A stretch of 37,996 nt of DNA from contig BFEA01000279.1 in NCBI GenBank assembly GCA_003427395.1, positions 1,344,285-1,382,280 of the forward strand, written 5' to 3'. Numbering within the stretch: the stretch's first letter is position 1; every line of letters begins with the position of its first letter. Positions 1 through 8,919 of this stretch are shown one piece after another. Origin of the DNA: Chara braunii (lineage: Eukaryota; Streptophyta; Charophyceae; Charales; Characeae). Made by a program: the position numbers and the translations under genes. The notes beneath the pieces were generated by a model. The model had not been told where the DNA came from. It saw only the letters and a program-made list of their open reading frames with translations, and did not search any database.

Positions 1-258
1 CACGTCAAAGTAAGCGCACGTCAAAACGTCGAAGCATCCGGTCAAACACCACAAAGCGCGACGCATATCAAAGACTCCAACGAACACTCTCAACCGTCGA
101 GATTCGCTGGCAGGCAAGTCGGACTTGTCGATAAAACCTTCGGGAATCGAGCTCCTGCTGATTCCCGAAAGTTATATCACGCCGTCCAGATTGCCAGGTC
201 GGATGGACGGATAGGACTTTCGAGGATCAGGCCACCCAACCTGCCCGCCCGCCAATAC
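1..258. other. Left flank of LTR element, no gene seen
   Basis: No reading frame or RNA gene is supported here. A short imperfect hairpin lies at about 139-169 (10-bp arms TTCGGGAATC and GATTCCCGAA). The last 29 bases (228-256) recur at 6424-6452, just beyond the far side of the LTR element, with two mismatches. This suggests the element landed in a pre-existing repeat. Confidence 0.5.
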
Positions 259-1616
259 TGTGACGCGGAACCTCACGCCCGATGCTGTCTTCCGTTCGGA
301 GTGTTAGCTGTGCGGAAAAGAGGCCCAGAAAAACAGCAAGATGGGGTGTGCCAAGGATTTTTGGAAATTGAGTGTGGGGACACAGACAGAACTGAAATCC
401 CCCGTGTTGGTCCGATGGAGCAAGTCGATCGTTTTCGCGCGTCCTAAAATGCGCGCTCGGTAAAGCGGGAAGAGAGGGAAAGATCCGAATTCAATCCAAA
501 AAGTATTGGCGTGCCTCCCACCGGGCTACAACCCGTCGTTTAGAACAGAAGGGTTGGGGCACGCTTCTCGTGTCCCGTTTTCGTATCAAATCTCATCGTT
601 GTTCGCTGGTTAGTTCTGAGTCTGATGTGGAGGGTGTCAGCCGCGTGGCTCTCTCTTTATGCTCGTCTTCGCTCCGCACACGGTAGTGAAAACCCCTGGA
701 CTTGTAGCTCTCAAAACACAGACATTCGGTGCACAGAGTGCGCGGCCAGTGGGGTTCTACTGCCGTCCACGGAATGACAATTAACTCATTAAATGGCAAC
801 AATACCGAGTAAGGTGGGAGGTGCGTATTGATAATAACAAACCCAAATTCTACAAACCCAGAACAACGGTTGGCCGGAGGGAAGTAATATTGCCCGCCGA
901 TTTGTGCAACGGCTTCTCGTACGTCCCACTCACATACACGTGTTTTTTCCTCACTGTAAGGAAAAGGTCGCGTCGGGATAGAAGGTACGAGAGGCTGGCG
1001 CCTAATCGAAGGGTACTTGTCAGTCCACATGTCAATCAATCATAAAATATTCAAAGACGTCATTAAGAACAAAAACAATTCGCGCGTCCCCCAATCAATC
1101 TTTTTGTCACGAGAAAGATAGAGCAGACACAGATCAGCTTGATCACGCATATGGCTACGGGTCCTATCAGTTCAACACAACGTAGGTCCCTGGGTGCCCT
1201 GTTTCTCAGGGCCGCCTCGTGGCTCAGCTGCTGATGTTGTTCAGCATAAGGCAGATGGCCTGCGCAGTGCAAACAGAACTACATATCTAAACACTCTTGC
1301 ATTCTCGAACAAAATCCCGATGATAATCGTCTAATAAAAAAGAGTCACATATTCCATTCATGCATTCACTGTGCAAGGTGCGAAAATGAGACATGCACCG
1401 GAAAAGATGGGTCGCATTGCACAGTACACATGCATCCACCGTTCATAAGACAAGAAGGCGGGGTCCTTGCGTAGGATTACCCAGGAAACTAATGGAAGAG
1501 TTCCGGAAAAAGTTTTTTTACACAAGGGGAGCGCCCGATTTGCTCCTACTTAGGAGAGAAAGCGAGAGATAATCAATCGAGACACATCACCATTCAAAGG
1601 TAGAGAAAAGAGAGGG

Positions 1617-1652
<36 letters not shown>

Positions 1653-2753
1653 TCGAGGTAGGTGATGACCAGATCTGGGAGAGAGACATTTGACATGACC
1701 ACCATGCACCCACACCAAAGGTAAAGATCCGCAACAAAAAAGGCGCATTCGCCGTTAATTCCAATATGGCCCCAAGCCAATCACTCACTCAAATGCAATC
1801 ATCGAACCTCATACCCGCACCGATGATCCCGGTCGTCGCATGCTAACTTCCACCACTGCGATCGTCACCGTGCTGTTGTAAGCTCGACACGGTTCGTCCG
1901 GATCCCACAGTCTGTCGTGGCGATTAAGCGCACAAACGGCCAGCCTATCGTCAGCCCGACATGACTTTCCGACTCGCATCAACACACTCTGCCTAGCCAC
2001 TGCTTCCTGGAAGCGAGCTTAGAGTCGACAACGTAAGAGAGATTTGCGGACGCGCTTGCGGGTTTTATAGTTGCGACAGGAGAGATAGAAGGGGGAGAAG
2101 GCGACAAGAAAGCTGAGGTGTAAGAGGAGAAGCAGGAGGAGAAGACTTTGAGAAGAGTGCTCTACGAACGCCATGCTGATCCTTCAGAACTCAAGGCTCA
2201 ACCAATCAGATTCGTCGCGCGGTAGGAAGGTTTTATCGATCCACGCACCTGATTGGCGAGCGGGAGTTATCGGGGGATCGACCAGGCGTCGTATGCCAGA
2301 CTTAGAGGGTGAGTAGAGAAAAGGCGCGAGAGGTGGCGCAAGACGGGTCTAAGATTCAGATGATCAAGAAAAGGAAATGGGCGCGCGAAAGCAAGGCGGG
2401 AGAGAGAGAGGGAGAAAGAAAAACAGTTACGGGGAGAGAGAAAGAGGAGAGAGAAGGAAAGGGAGCGTGGGAGGGAACGATGCGGTGGACAGAGAGGAAG
2501 AGGCTTTTGCACGCATAGCGCCGTCAACAAAAAAAAAGAAAAAGGCACCGAAACAGTTACAACTGACTCCTAATTCAAAATTGAAATCACCATATCTGCG
2601 AGCGAAAAAGCGACGCGGAAAGAGAAAATCCTACGCCTATTCATGTCTGGTCGAAATTCCGAAAGTTTTCCTCGACGCGGCCAAGAACATTTACACACCC
2701 GAAAAGGACACGTCGACGTTCCGCTTATCCCGGAGTTCCCAACTACCGAGCCC
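259..2753 (-). repeat. 3' LTR of element A (inner end deleted)
   Basis: On the minus strand this is the downstream LTR. It matches 3745-6161 along its length, including a GA microsatellite at about 1615-1655 and AT-poor purine-rich stretches around 2300-2520. Its outer end keeps the extra bases TGTGACGCGG that are missing at the inner end of the other LTR. It holds an uninterrupted 148-codon frame (593-1039), annotated separately. The other long frames in it are purine- or pyrimidine-rich shadows. Confidence 0.8.
593..1039 (-). CDS. Conserved small ORF inside the LTR (family A copy)
   Basis: This 148-codon frame lies in the 3' part of the LTR, on the element's sense strand. I do not recognise the protein and assign no function. 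Residues 66-106 match, ungapped, residues 67-107 of a frame at the equivalent place in an otherwise very different LTR (27470-27961): 20 of 41 residues are identical and many others are conservative. The shared pattern is GFV-x-I-x-T near the start, then LLP, then PW-x-A-x2-P-x-W-P-x-T-x-C-x2-C. Twelve of the 20 shared residues use different synonymous codons, which points to selection on protein rather than leftover DNA similarity. The C-terminal 40 residues are charged and probably unstructured. No membrane segment or signal peptide is obvious. The true start is uncertain because the similarity begins well inside the frame. Confidence 0.6.
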   Translation of the reverse strand: MIDMWTDKYPSIRRQPLVPSIPTRPFPYSEEKTRVCEWDVREAVAQIGGQYYFPPANRCSGFVEFGFVIINTHLPPYSVLLPFNELIVIPWTAVEPHWPRTLCTECLCFESYKSRGFHYRVRSEDEHKERATRLTPSTSDSELTSEQR

Positions 2754-2755
2754 AA

Positions 2756-3696
2756 TGAGCCTGCTCATTATCTGTTCCAACCGTTCCATATGAGCGGCCT
2801 TCATTTGGATTAAGTTGCTCATCCATTCGGACTGCTTGGTAGTAGCCGTATGGATCATTTGGGTAAGGTGTAGATTGGTTACGGCCGGCGAGAGGGGCTC
2901 AGATGAAGGTCCGCTTCTAATGGCTGCGATCGATTGACTCACCGGGGGAGATGAAGGGGAAGCAGTCGGGATATTGGAAACGATTCCGCTGGGAAGGTCA
3001 TGGTCGGGGCAGGGATAAAATCGTTCGACCGCCTGCAACCACGTTCGCCTTTTAGCCGTTACATCCAGTATGGCATCCGTAATGTCTTCGTCTCCCTGGT
3101 TGACATATTTTTTTTGTATCAGCCAAGTCTAGTTCCAATGCCTTAGTAATGATAGCCGATAACTGGGTTGTTTTTGGCGGAACCTTTTTCTGCAGTTTCC
3201 TTTTTAAGGTCGGATTTCGAAGGTGATCAATAAACAAATCTCGAGCAGATTTCTCGTCTCGCCCGGATTTATTCAATGTGGTTTGAAATCGATCAACGAA
3301 ATCGGGTAACAGCTCCCCTGGTCCTTGGGGTCGATTTTTTAGCACGTACCAGGCGGCATCTTTACTAACCGTGTCGAATCGAGCCAAGAATGCATGCTTA
3401 AAAGTCTCCCAATCTACCCATCTATGCTTTCGGAACCAGTCGTGTGATGTATTGCGGAGTAGTAAAGTCAGAACACGGGGAGGATCGGTTGCGCTGTAAT
3501 TTTGAGCTTCGACAGCTTCCAACCAAGCCTCGAGATGGGTATGGTTGGGGAAGAAGGGGAAGAAGGGGAAGGGGGCAGGGATGCTAACGATCACCCTAGT
3601 ACCGTCCACCATTGTTACGAGTGCAGCCGCACTAGAATGAGACCTGGTTACGGGGTGATCTCGACGAGCTAGTTGAGGGTCTCTCCTACCTCTCAC
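2756..3696 (-). pseudogene. gag remnant of element A, frameshifted
   Basis: The upstream piece (3052-3696) encodes a retrotransposon Gag-type capsid region: W-x2-FK-x2-FLARF, then a P-x-GELLPDFVDRFQ segment and DLFIDHLRNP, the helix pattern of plant and fungal Ty3/gypsy Gag. The frame fails at an eight-A run (plus-strand Ts at 3107-3114, approximately). One A fewer would join it to the second frame, which runs on through 2691-3038 with coherent sequence rich in Ser, Pro and Met. That second frame ends where it meets LTR sequence near 2753, so the C-terminus is gone; no CCHC knuckle is present. The product would have been the structural particle protein in the cytoplasm. It is inactive here. 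Confidence 0.75.
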
Positions 3697-3732
3697 CAGT
3701 TCGACTTACTATCATCAGAACCGACACGTGTC

Positions 3733-3745
3733 GGCTCCGATACCA
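3733..3745 (-). other. Primer-binding site, initiator-Met tRNA type
   Basis: Read on the minus strand this is TGGTATCGGAGCC, which differs by one base from the complement of the plant initiator-Met tRNA 3' end (TGGTATCAGAGCC). It sits directly against the end of the right-hand LTR, which is therefore the 5' LTR. Confidence 0.8.
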
Positions 3746-6378
3746 ACCTCACGCCCGGTGCTGTCTCCGTTCGGAGTGTTAGCTGTGCGAAAAAGAGGCC
3801 CAAAAAAATAGCAAGATGGGGTGTGCCACGGATTTTTAGAAATTGATTGTGGGGACATAGACGAAACTGAAATCCCCCGTGTTGGTCCGATGGAGCAAGT
3901 CGATCGTTTTCGCGCGTCGCAAAATGCGCGAGGTAAAGCGGGAAGAGAGGGAAAGATCCAAATTCAATCCAAAAAGTATGGGCGTGCCTCCTACCGGGTT
4001 ACTGCCCGTCATTTATAACAGAAGGGCTGGGGAACGCTTCGCGTGTCCCGTTTTCATATCAAATCTCGTCGTCGTTCGCTGGTTAGTTCTGAGTCTGACG
4101 TGGAGGGTCTCAGCCGCGTGGCTCTTTCTTTATGCTCGTCTTCGCTCCGCACACGGTAGTGAAAACCCCTGGACTCGTAGCGCTCAAAACGCTGACATTC
4201 GGTGCACAAAGTGCGCGGCTAGTGGGGTTCTACTGTCGTCCACGGAATGACAATTAACTCATTAAATGACAACAATACCGAGTAAGGTGGGAAGTGCGTA
4301 TCGATAATAAAAAACCCGGCTTCTACAAACCCAGAACAACGGTTGGCCAGAGGAATGTAATATTGCCCGCCGATTTGTGCAACGGCTTCTCGTACGTCCC
4401 ACTCATATACACGTGTTTTTTCCTCACTGTAAGGAAAAGGTCGCGTTGGGATGGAAGGTAGAGAGGCTGACGCCCAATCGAAGGGTACTTGTCAGTCCAC
4501 ATGTCAATCAATCATAAAATATCATGAGACGTCATTAAGAACAAAAGCAATTCGCGCGTCCCCCAATCAATCTTTTTGTCACGAGAGAGAGAGAGCAGAC
4601 ACAGATTAGCTTGATCACGCATATGGCTACGGGTCTAATCAATTCAACACAACGTAGGTCCCTGGGTGCCCTGTTTCTCAGGGCCGCCTCGTGGCTCAGC
4701 TGCTGATGTCGTGCAGCATAAGGCAGATGACCTGCGCAGTGCAAACAGAGCTACATATCTAAACACTCTTGCATTCTCGAACAAAATCCCGACGATAATC
4801 GTCTAATAAAAAAGAGTCACATATTTCATTCATGCATTCACTGTGGAAGGTGAGAAAATGAGACATGCACCGGAAAAGATAGATCGCATTGCACAGCACA
4901 CACGCATCCACGGTTCACAAGACAAGAAGGCGGGGTCCTTGGAAGAGTTCCGGAAGAAGTTCTTTTACGCAAGGGGAGCGCCCGATTTGCTCCTACTTTG
5001 GAGAGAAAGCGAGAGATAATCAATCGAGACACATCACCATTCAAAGGTAGAGAAAAGAGAGGGGGGGAGAGAGAGAGATAGAGATAGAGATAGAGAGAGA
5101 GAGTCGAGGTAGGTGATGACCAAATCTGGGAGAGACACATTCGACATGACCACCATGCACTCACGTCAAAGGTAAAGATCCACAACAAAAAAGGCGCATT
5201 TGCCGTTAATTCCAATATGGCCCCGGGCCAATCACTCACTCAACTCCAATCATCGAACCTCATACCCGCACCGACGATCCCGTCGTCGCATGCTACCCTG
5301 CTGTCGTAAGCCCGACATGGTTCGCCCGGATCCCACAGTCCGTCGTGGCGATCAAGCGCGCAACCGGCCAGCCTATCGTCAACCCGACACGACTTTCCGA
5401 CTCATAACACACTCTGCCTAGCCACTGCTTCCTGGAAGCTGGCTTAGAGTCGAGAACGTAAGAGAGATTTGCGGACGCGCTTGCGGGTTTTATAGTTGCA
5501 ACAGGAGAGATAGAAGGGGGAGAAGGCGACAGGAAAGATGAGCTGTAAGTGGAGAAGCAGGAGGAGAAGACTTTGAGAAGAGTGCTCTACGAACGCCATG
5601 CTGATCCTTCGGAATTCAAGGTTCAACCAATCAGATTCGTCGCGCGATAGGAAGGTCCTATCGATCCACGCACCAGATTGGCGAGCGGGAGTTATTGGGG
5701 GATCGACCGGGCGTCGTGCGCCAGACTTAGAGGGTGAGAAGAGAAAAGGCGCGAGAGGTGGCGCAAGACGGGTCCAAGATTCAGATGATCAAGAAAAGGA
5801 AATGGGCGCGCGAAAGCAAGGCAGGAGAGAGAGAGGGAGAGAGAAAGAGGAGGGAGAAGGAAAGGGAGCGCGGGAGGGGACGATGCGGGGGACAGAGAGG
5901 AGGAGGCTTTTGCATGCATGGCGCCGTCAACAACAACAACAAAAAAAGGCACCGAAACAGTTACAGTTGGCTCCTAATTCAAAATTGAAATCACCATATC
6001 CGCGCGCGAAAAAGCGACGCAGGAAGAGAAAATCCTACGCCTATTCGTGTCTGGTCGAAATTCTGAAAGTTTTCCCCGATGCGCCCAAGAACATTTACAC
6101 ACCCGAAAAGGACACGTCGACGTTCCGCTTATCCCAGAGTTTCCAACTACCGAGCCCAATTCCCAGCGCGCTCGCTAAGGCGCGCACAATTTCCCATGTA
6201 TTTCCTGACTTTGCAAAAGGAAAACAGAGCTCAGCAGTCGAAAAAGGTCTCGAAAAAAAAGGAAAATGCAGCACCCGAAAGCAAGAAATCAAAACAGGGT
6301 TTTTCCTGGGGTTTGGTAGGATATAGGCAAAAGAAAGGGTACGAAAGATAGCTCGGGTTCGTGAAGTGGTTCGTCACA
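3745..6378 (-). repeat. 5' LTR of element A
   Basis: This LTR keeps the complete upstream end (CGTCACA on the plus strand at 6372-6378) but lacks about 10 bases of its downstream end. The other LTR reads TGTGACGCGG before AACCTCACG, while here the primer-binding site abuts AACCTCACG directly. GA-rich microsatellites lie at 5064-5103 and 5825-5880. At about 2.6 kb it is exceptionally long for an element with so little internal sequence. Confidence 0.8.
4066..4511 (-). pseudogene. LTR-internal ORF, decayed copy in the 5' LTR
   Basis: This is the counterpart of the frame at 593-1039. It begins with the same residues (MIDMWTDKYPSI) but shifts frame near 4440-4460. Further on it regains the conserved segment, with a TAG where the other copy has the Trp of the HWP triplet. 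The stop is a G-to-A change in TGG. The rest of the conserved block, including both cysteines, is readable. The end coordinate is set by correspondence with the intact copy. Confidence 0.5.
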
Positions 6379-6510
6379 TAATCCCGACCGCCGCGGCAAT
6401 TCATTGGGCCCACTGCTGCCTGTCAGGCCGCCTAACCTGCCCGCCCGCCAATCCCGACCACCGCGCCAATTCATTGGGCCCACCGCTGCCTGTCCCACCA
6501 CATTTCCCTA
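6379..6510. repeat. 70-bp tandem repeat at the element's right flank
   Basis: A unit beginning ATCCCGACC, containing AATTCATTGGGCCCAC and ending CCCGCCCGCCA, occupies 6381-6450 and starts again at 6451, running to about 6500. The end of the first unit also occurs left of the LTR element (228-256). The array probably existed before the insertion. Confidence 0.7.
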
Positions 6511-7169
6511 CAGTGGAAGGGGGTTCTCGCGGGACTGTCATGCCAGATCCCAACAGTGGAAGCGGGTTCTCGCGGGACCATCACACGAGACCCGTGTTTT
6601 GCTTTAGAGTATTAGGGAAAAACAGTGGTCAAGGCCGGGGACCTCACAATTCAACCCGGAGAAACCGGGTCCAGCGTCCCAAGGCCACTCAATCTTATAG
6701 AAAAACTACTTCTCAAAACTCCGACGTTGAAGCTCGAAAAAGATGACCGAGGAGTAAGCTGTGTCTATTCCCATCCTTCGGCCACTACTACTCATTTGCC
6801 AATCCTGTTTATTCTGATGAACCACTTCTGAGACACAACTTCAGGCCAAATACCGTAAGTCCGCTTACCCCGCCGTTAGCTAATCAGTCTAGCATCCTTT
6901 GCCCAGGTTTTTAAAAACCAAAATCGACCTTTTCCATTGCGTCCAGAACAGCCTTTCCAATCCGCTTTCATGTGCAGTCTTTGTTGATGCAGGTTGATTT
7001 TCTCTCTGTCAAATGTTGCCGCATGTGCTGGAACACCTCGCTATGTGCTGGAACACCTCGGGAGGTACGAAGTACGAAGTCCTTCTTCGCTTCTGCATTT
7101 GTGTTTGCCGCCTGAATAATCTCGGTCGGCTGCTCTCATATCTTTGCAAGACGAGCGTGAATATTAGTG
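6511..7169. other. Intergenic, short repeats only
   Basis: No gene is supported. AGTGGAAG-x-GGGTTCTCGCGGGAC occurs twice (about 6513 and 6554). At 6630-6690 there is a copy, in the minus sense, of the short GC-rich motif found in the LINE 3' end (AAACCGGGTCCAGCGTCCC at 6662-6680) together with AAGGCCGGGGACCTCAC. ATGTGCTGGAACACCTCG is tandemly duplicated at about 7022-7062. Confidence 0.5.
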
Positions 7170-7181
7170 TATAATATGGAC

Positions 7182-7657
7182 TTTTTTTTTTCTTCTTTTT
7201 TTTTCTTTTTTGAAAGGCCAACCAATTCAATTACCTGTCAAATCTGGACAGGACGGCCTTTCAGGCCTTTTTTATTGTCATTATAGTATTACGGGAACCC
7301 CGTAGCAGCCACATCCGTGCTCAAGCCTCCAACGAGGGAACATGGGGGAGCTGCACCCACCAGCAGCAGGTGCGATACCTGCTACAGCAGGTGGGCGATA
7401 CCGGCCAGGGGTCAGCCCGTAGCATCAGGACCGAGCTTCTTCGATGGGCCAGTCACTGTGCCTCCCCTCCGGTCCCCTTCCCCTATGAACATCAGCAGTC
7501 TCTGCTCAATGCCACTCGGGGGGACCAACGGCATATCTCTAGGTGGCGGGCGCCAAGCTTGTTCAGGAAGGTGCATGAGGCCAATGGGGATTGAACCCAA
7601 GACCTTCTGAATGCCACTTTGCGTGCCTTACCCACTGAGGTAGGCCGCTGGATTATA
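7182..7657 (-). mobile_element. Complete tRNA-derived SINE with 12-bp TSD
   Basis: The element is bounded by perfect 12-bp direct repeats TATAATATGGAC at 7170-7181 and 7658-7669. On the minus strand it opens with a tRNA-like head (about 7655 to 7575) carrying an A-box-like ACCTCAGTGGG and a B-box-like GGGTTCAATCC, the internal RNA polymerase III promoter. About 300 bp of unique body follow, then an A-rich tail, seen on the plus strand as the T-rich run 7182-7213. Head, body, tail and TSD together define a SINE that moves by borrowing LINE enzymes. A related body segment (CCGGCCAGGGG...GGACCGAGC...GGCCAGTC) recurs around 14175-14250. The frames through it are not genes. Confidence 0.85.
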
Positions 7658-7669
7658 TATAATATGGAC

Positions 7670-8004
7670 ACATACACCTCCACTATTTTGTTTTATTTTT
7701 ATTTTTATTTCTTTTTTTTTTTAATTTATTTATTTTTCTAACCTCCACTTTTTTTGCTTTTTTTTTTTGCTTCTGCACGTCCACAGTCATGTCAGAGAGG
7801 CCCTTTGTCGTCGCTCCACTACTCTCGAAATGTGCAAGACGATAGACGAAGTCCACCTGCGGCAAAAGAAAAAAAAAAAAAAAAAAAACTGCGGCGGGTG
7901 TGTACGTCACGGACTGAAAAACGCGTGGAAGTGGGACCTGGATACGACAAAAGGAGCGGAGGCGGCTTTCAGCATGAGATCATAACCGTTCCCTTCACCG
8001 CGCT
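7670..8004. other. Poly-T/poly-A rich spacer
   Basis: No gene is seen. Long T-runs (7683-7770) and an A-run (7865-7888) break up otherwise ordinary sequence, and the frames here owe their openness to these runs. Confidence 0.5.
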
Positions 8005-8052
8005 GGATCTGGATTTTTTTTTTTTTTTTTTTACTTTTTTTTTTTTTTTTTT

Positions 8053-8152
8053 AATTTGGACCATTTCTCGATTTATGCGTGTCATCCTTGCGCAGGGGCC
8101 ATGCTAATCTTCTCTGTATCCTTCCAATTTTTCACGGATGTCCCCGAAGGAC
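8053..8152 (-). pseudogene. U6: U6 snRNA retropseudogene, full length
   Basis: The minus strand reproduces U6 spliceosomal RNA end to end: the 5' stem GTCCTTCGGGGACATCC, the central ATACAGAGAAGATTAGCATGG with the ACAGAGA box, and the 3' part TGCGCAAGGATGACACGCATAAATCGAG. Differences from the usual plant sequence include GGAAGGATACAG for GGAACGATACAG. It is followed not by a Pol III T-terminator but by about 39 bases of A-rich tail (plus-strand Ts, 8014-8052). The copy is flanked by GGATCTGGA at 8005-8013 and 8154-8162, a 9-bp TSD. It is therefore a retroposed copy, not a working U6 gene. No upstream USE or TATA element was recognised. Confidence 0.9.
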
Positions 8153-8162
8153 AGGATCTGGA

Positions 8163-8877
8163 CTTTTTTGGACGTAATGTACACCGCCGAAGCTCGCTGT
8201 GGGTTTATCTGACCGTAATTAATTCCAGAGGTGGGTCGAAAAGTGAGTGTGCCAAAACAAAAAAAAGAAAAAAGAAAAAAAGTGAGTGTGCCTCACCCCA
8301 CTAGCAGAGAGGATTGGATGTAACGCGGGAATGTAGACGTGTTTGTTGATATGTGCAAAGAAGCAGATCAATCACGATTTTCTGCACCCGGCCCCCAATC
8401 CTGCTCAGATTCGGGCAATCCTCTTTGCGACTGGGACTCCGCGCGCAAATGGGGAAAATAACGCGTTTGGTCAAGCTCAGAGCGCGGGAATGTGGAAAGA
8501 ACGAAGCCAGTGGCTAATACTGGCTATTGCATCTTTCCACGTTCGACGGGATAATACATGCCCCTTCTTGCGACTTTCTGTATTCCGTTTCACACTCGAG
8601 GAAAGAAAGTTCACGTCGTTGTATACCGACGGGCAGGGTGGTGTGTGTGAAGGGGCGGCAGACCTTGTCCCCCATCGCCGCAACCGCTCCTGCACGGCCT
8701 CTTTATTAGCGACTATCCATGTGCTAGGGTGTACCCATCCCATCACCATCGATTCGTCCTTTCGTGTTGCTGTCAGGCTCTTCCTTCTTCCGGTGGTATC
8801 CGGCGGAGAAGGGAATTTTTCTCGTTCTTTCTCTCTCCTCTGCGCTTCAGCGTAGCTTCTTGTTCTCCTCGTCCTCC

Positions 8878-8909
<32 letters not shown>

Positions 8910-8919
8910 GAGAGCGACA
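8163..8919 (+). promoter_or_regulatory. Presumed GAD upstream region and 5' leader
   Basis: No protein is supported here. The last 40 bases before the GAD start are a GA-repeat (8880-8912), preceded by a CT-rich block (8820-8875), a composition common in plant 5' leaders. I cannot identify a TATA box or the transcription start. The region's limits are set by the U6 retrocopy and the GAD start codon. Confidence 0.35.

Larger units (their letters stand above)
259..6378 (-). mobile_element. LTR retroelement A: long LTRs, internal gag remnant only
   Basis: Two long direct repeats (259-2753 and 3745-6378), roughly nine bases in ten identical by eye, flank about 1 kb of internal DNA. A broken gag frame on the minus strand and an initiator-Met-type primer-binding site beside the right-hand repeat fix the orientation as minus. 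The outer ends read TGTGACG (259) and CGTCACA (6378), the TG...CA inverted termini typical of LTRs. Protease, RT, RNase H and integrase are absent. The left LTR lacks the roughly 217 bases corresponding to 6162-6378, and gag sequence runs straight into it at 2753/2754, so one deletion probably removed pol, the polypurine tract and the start of the 3' LTR. No clean 5-bp TSD was found. It could be a deleted autonomous element or one member of a gag-only non-autonomous group. Confidence 0.85.

Noticed and set aside
259-6161. Simple segmental duplication of host DNA
   Set aside because: TG...CA ends, a primer-binding site at the inner edge and gag between the copies identify LTRs.
5598-6326. 242-codon plus-strand frame in the 5' LTR
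   Set aside because: Purine-rich Lys/Arg/Glu low-complexity translation; it is not conserved in the other LTR copy, where the frame is broken differently.
8053-8152. Functional U6 snRNA gene
   Set aside because: A-tail in place of a Pol III terminator, a TSD, and changes in conserved positions mark a retrocopy.
8764-8919. 52-codon N-terminal extension of GAD
   Set aside because: The extension translates CT- and GA-repeat leader sequence. GAD similarity begins after ATG 8920. A transit peptide cannot be excluded but has no positive support.
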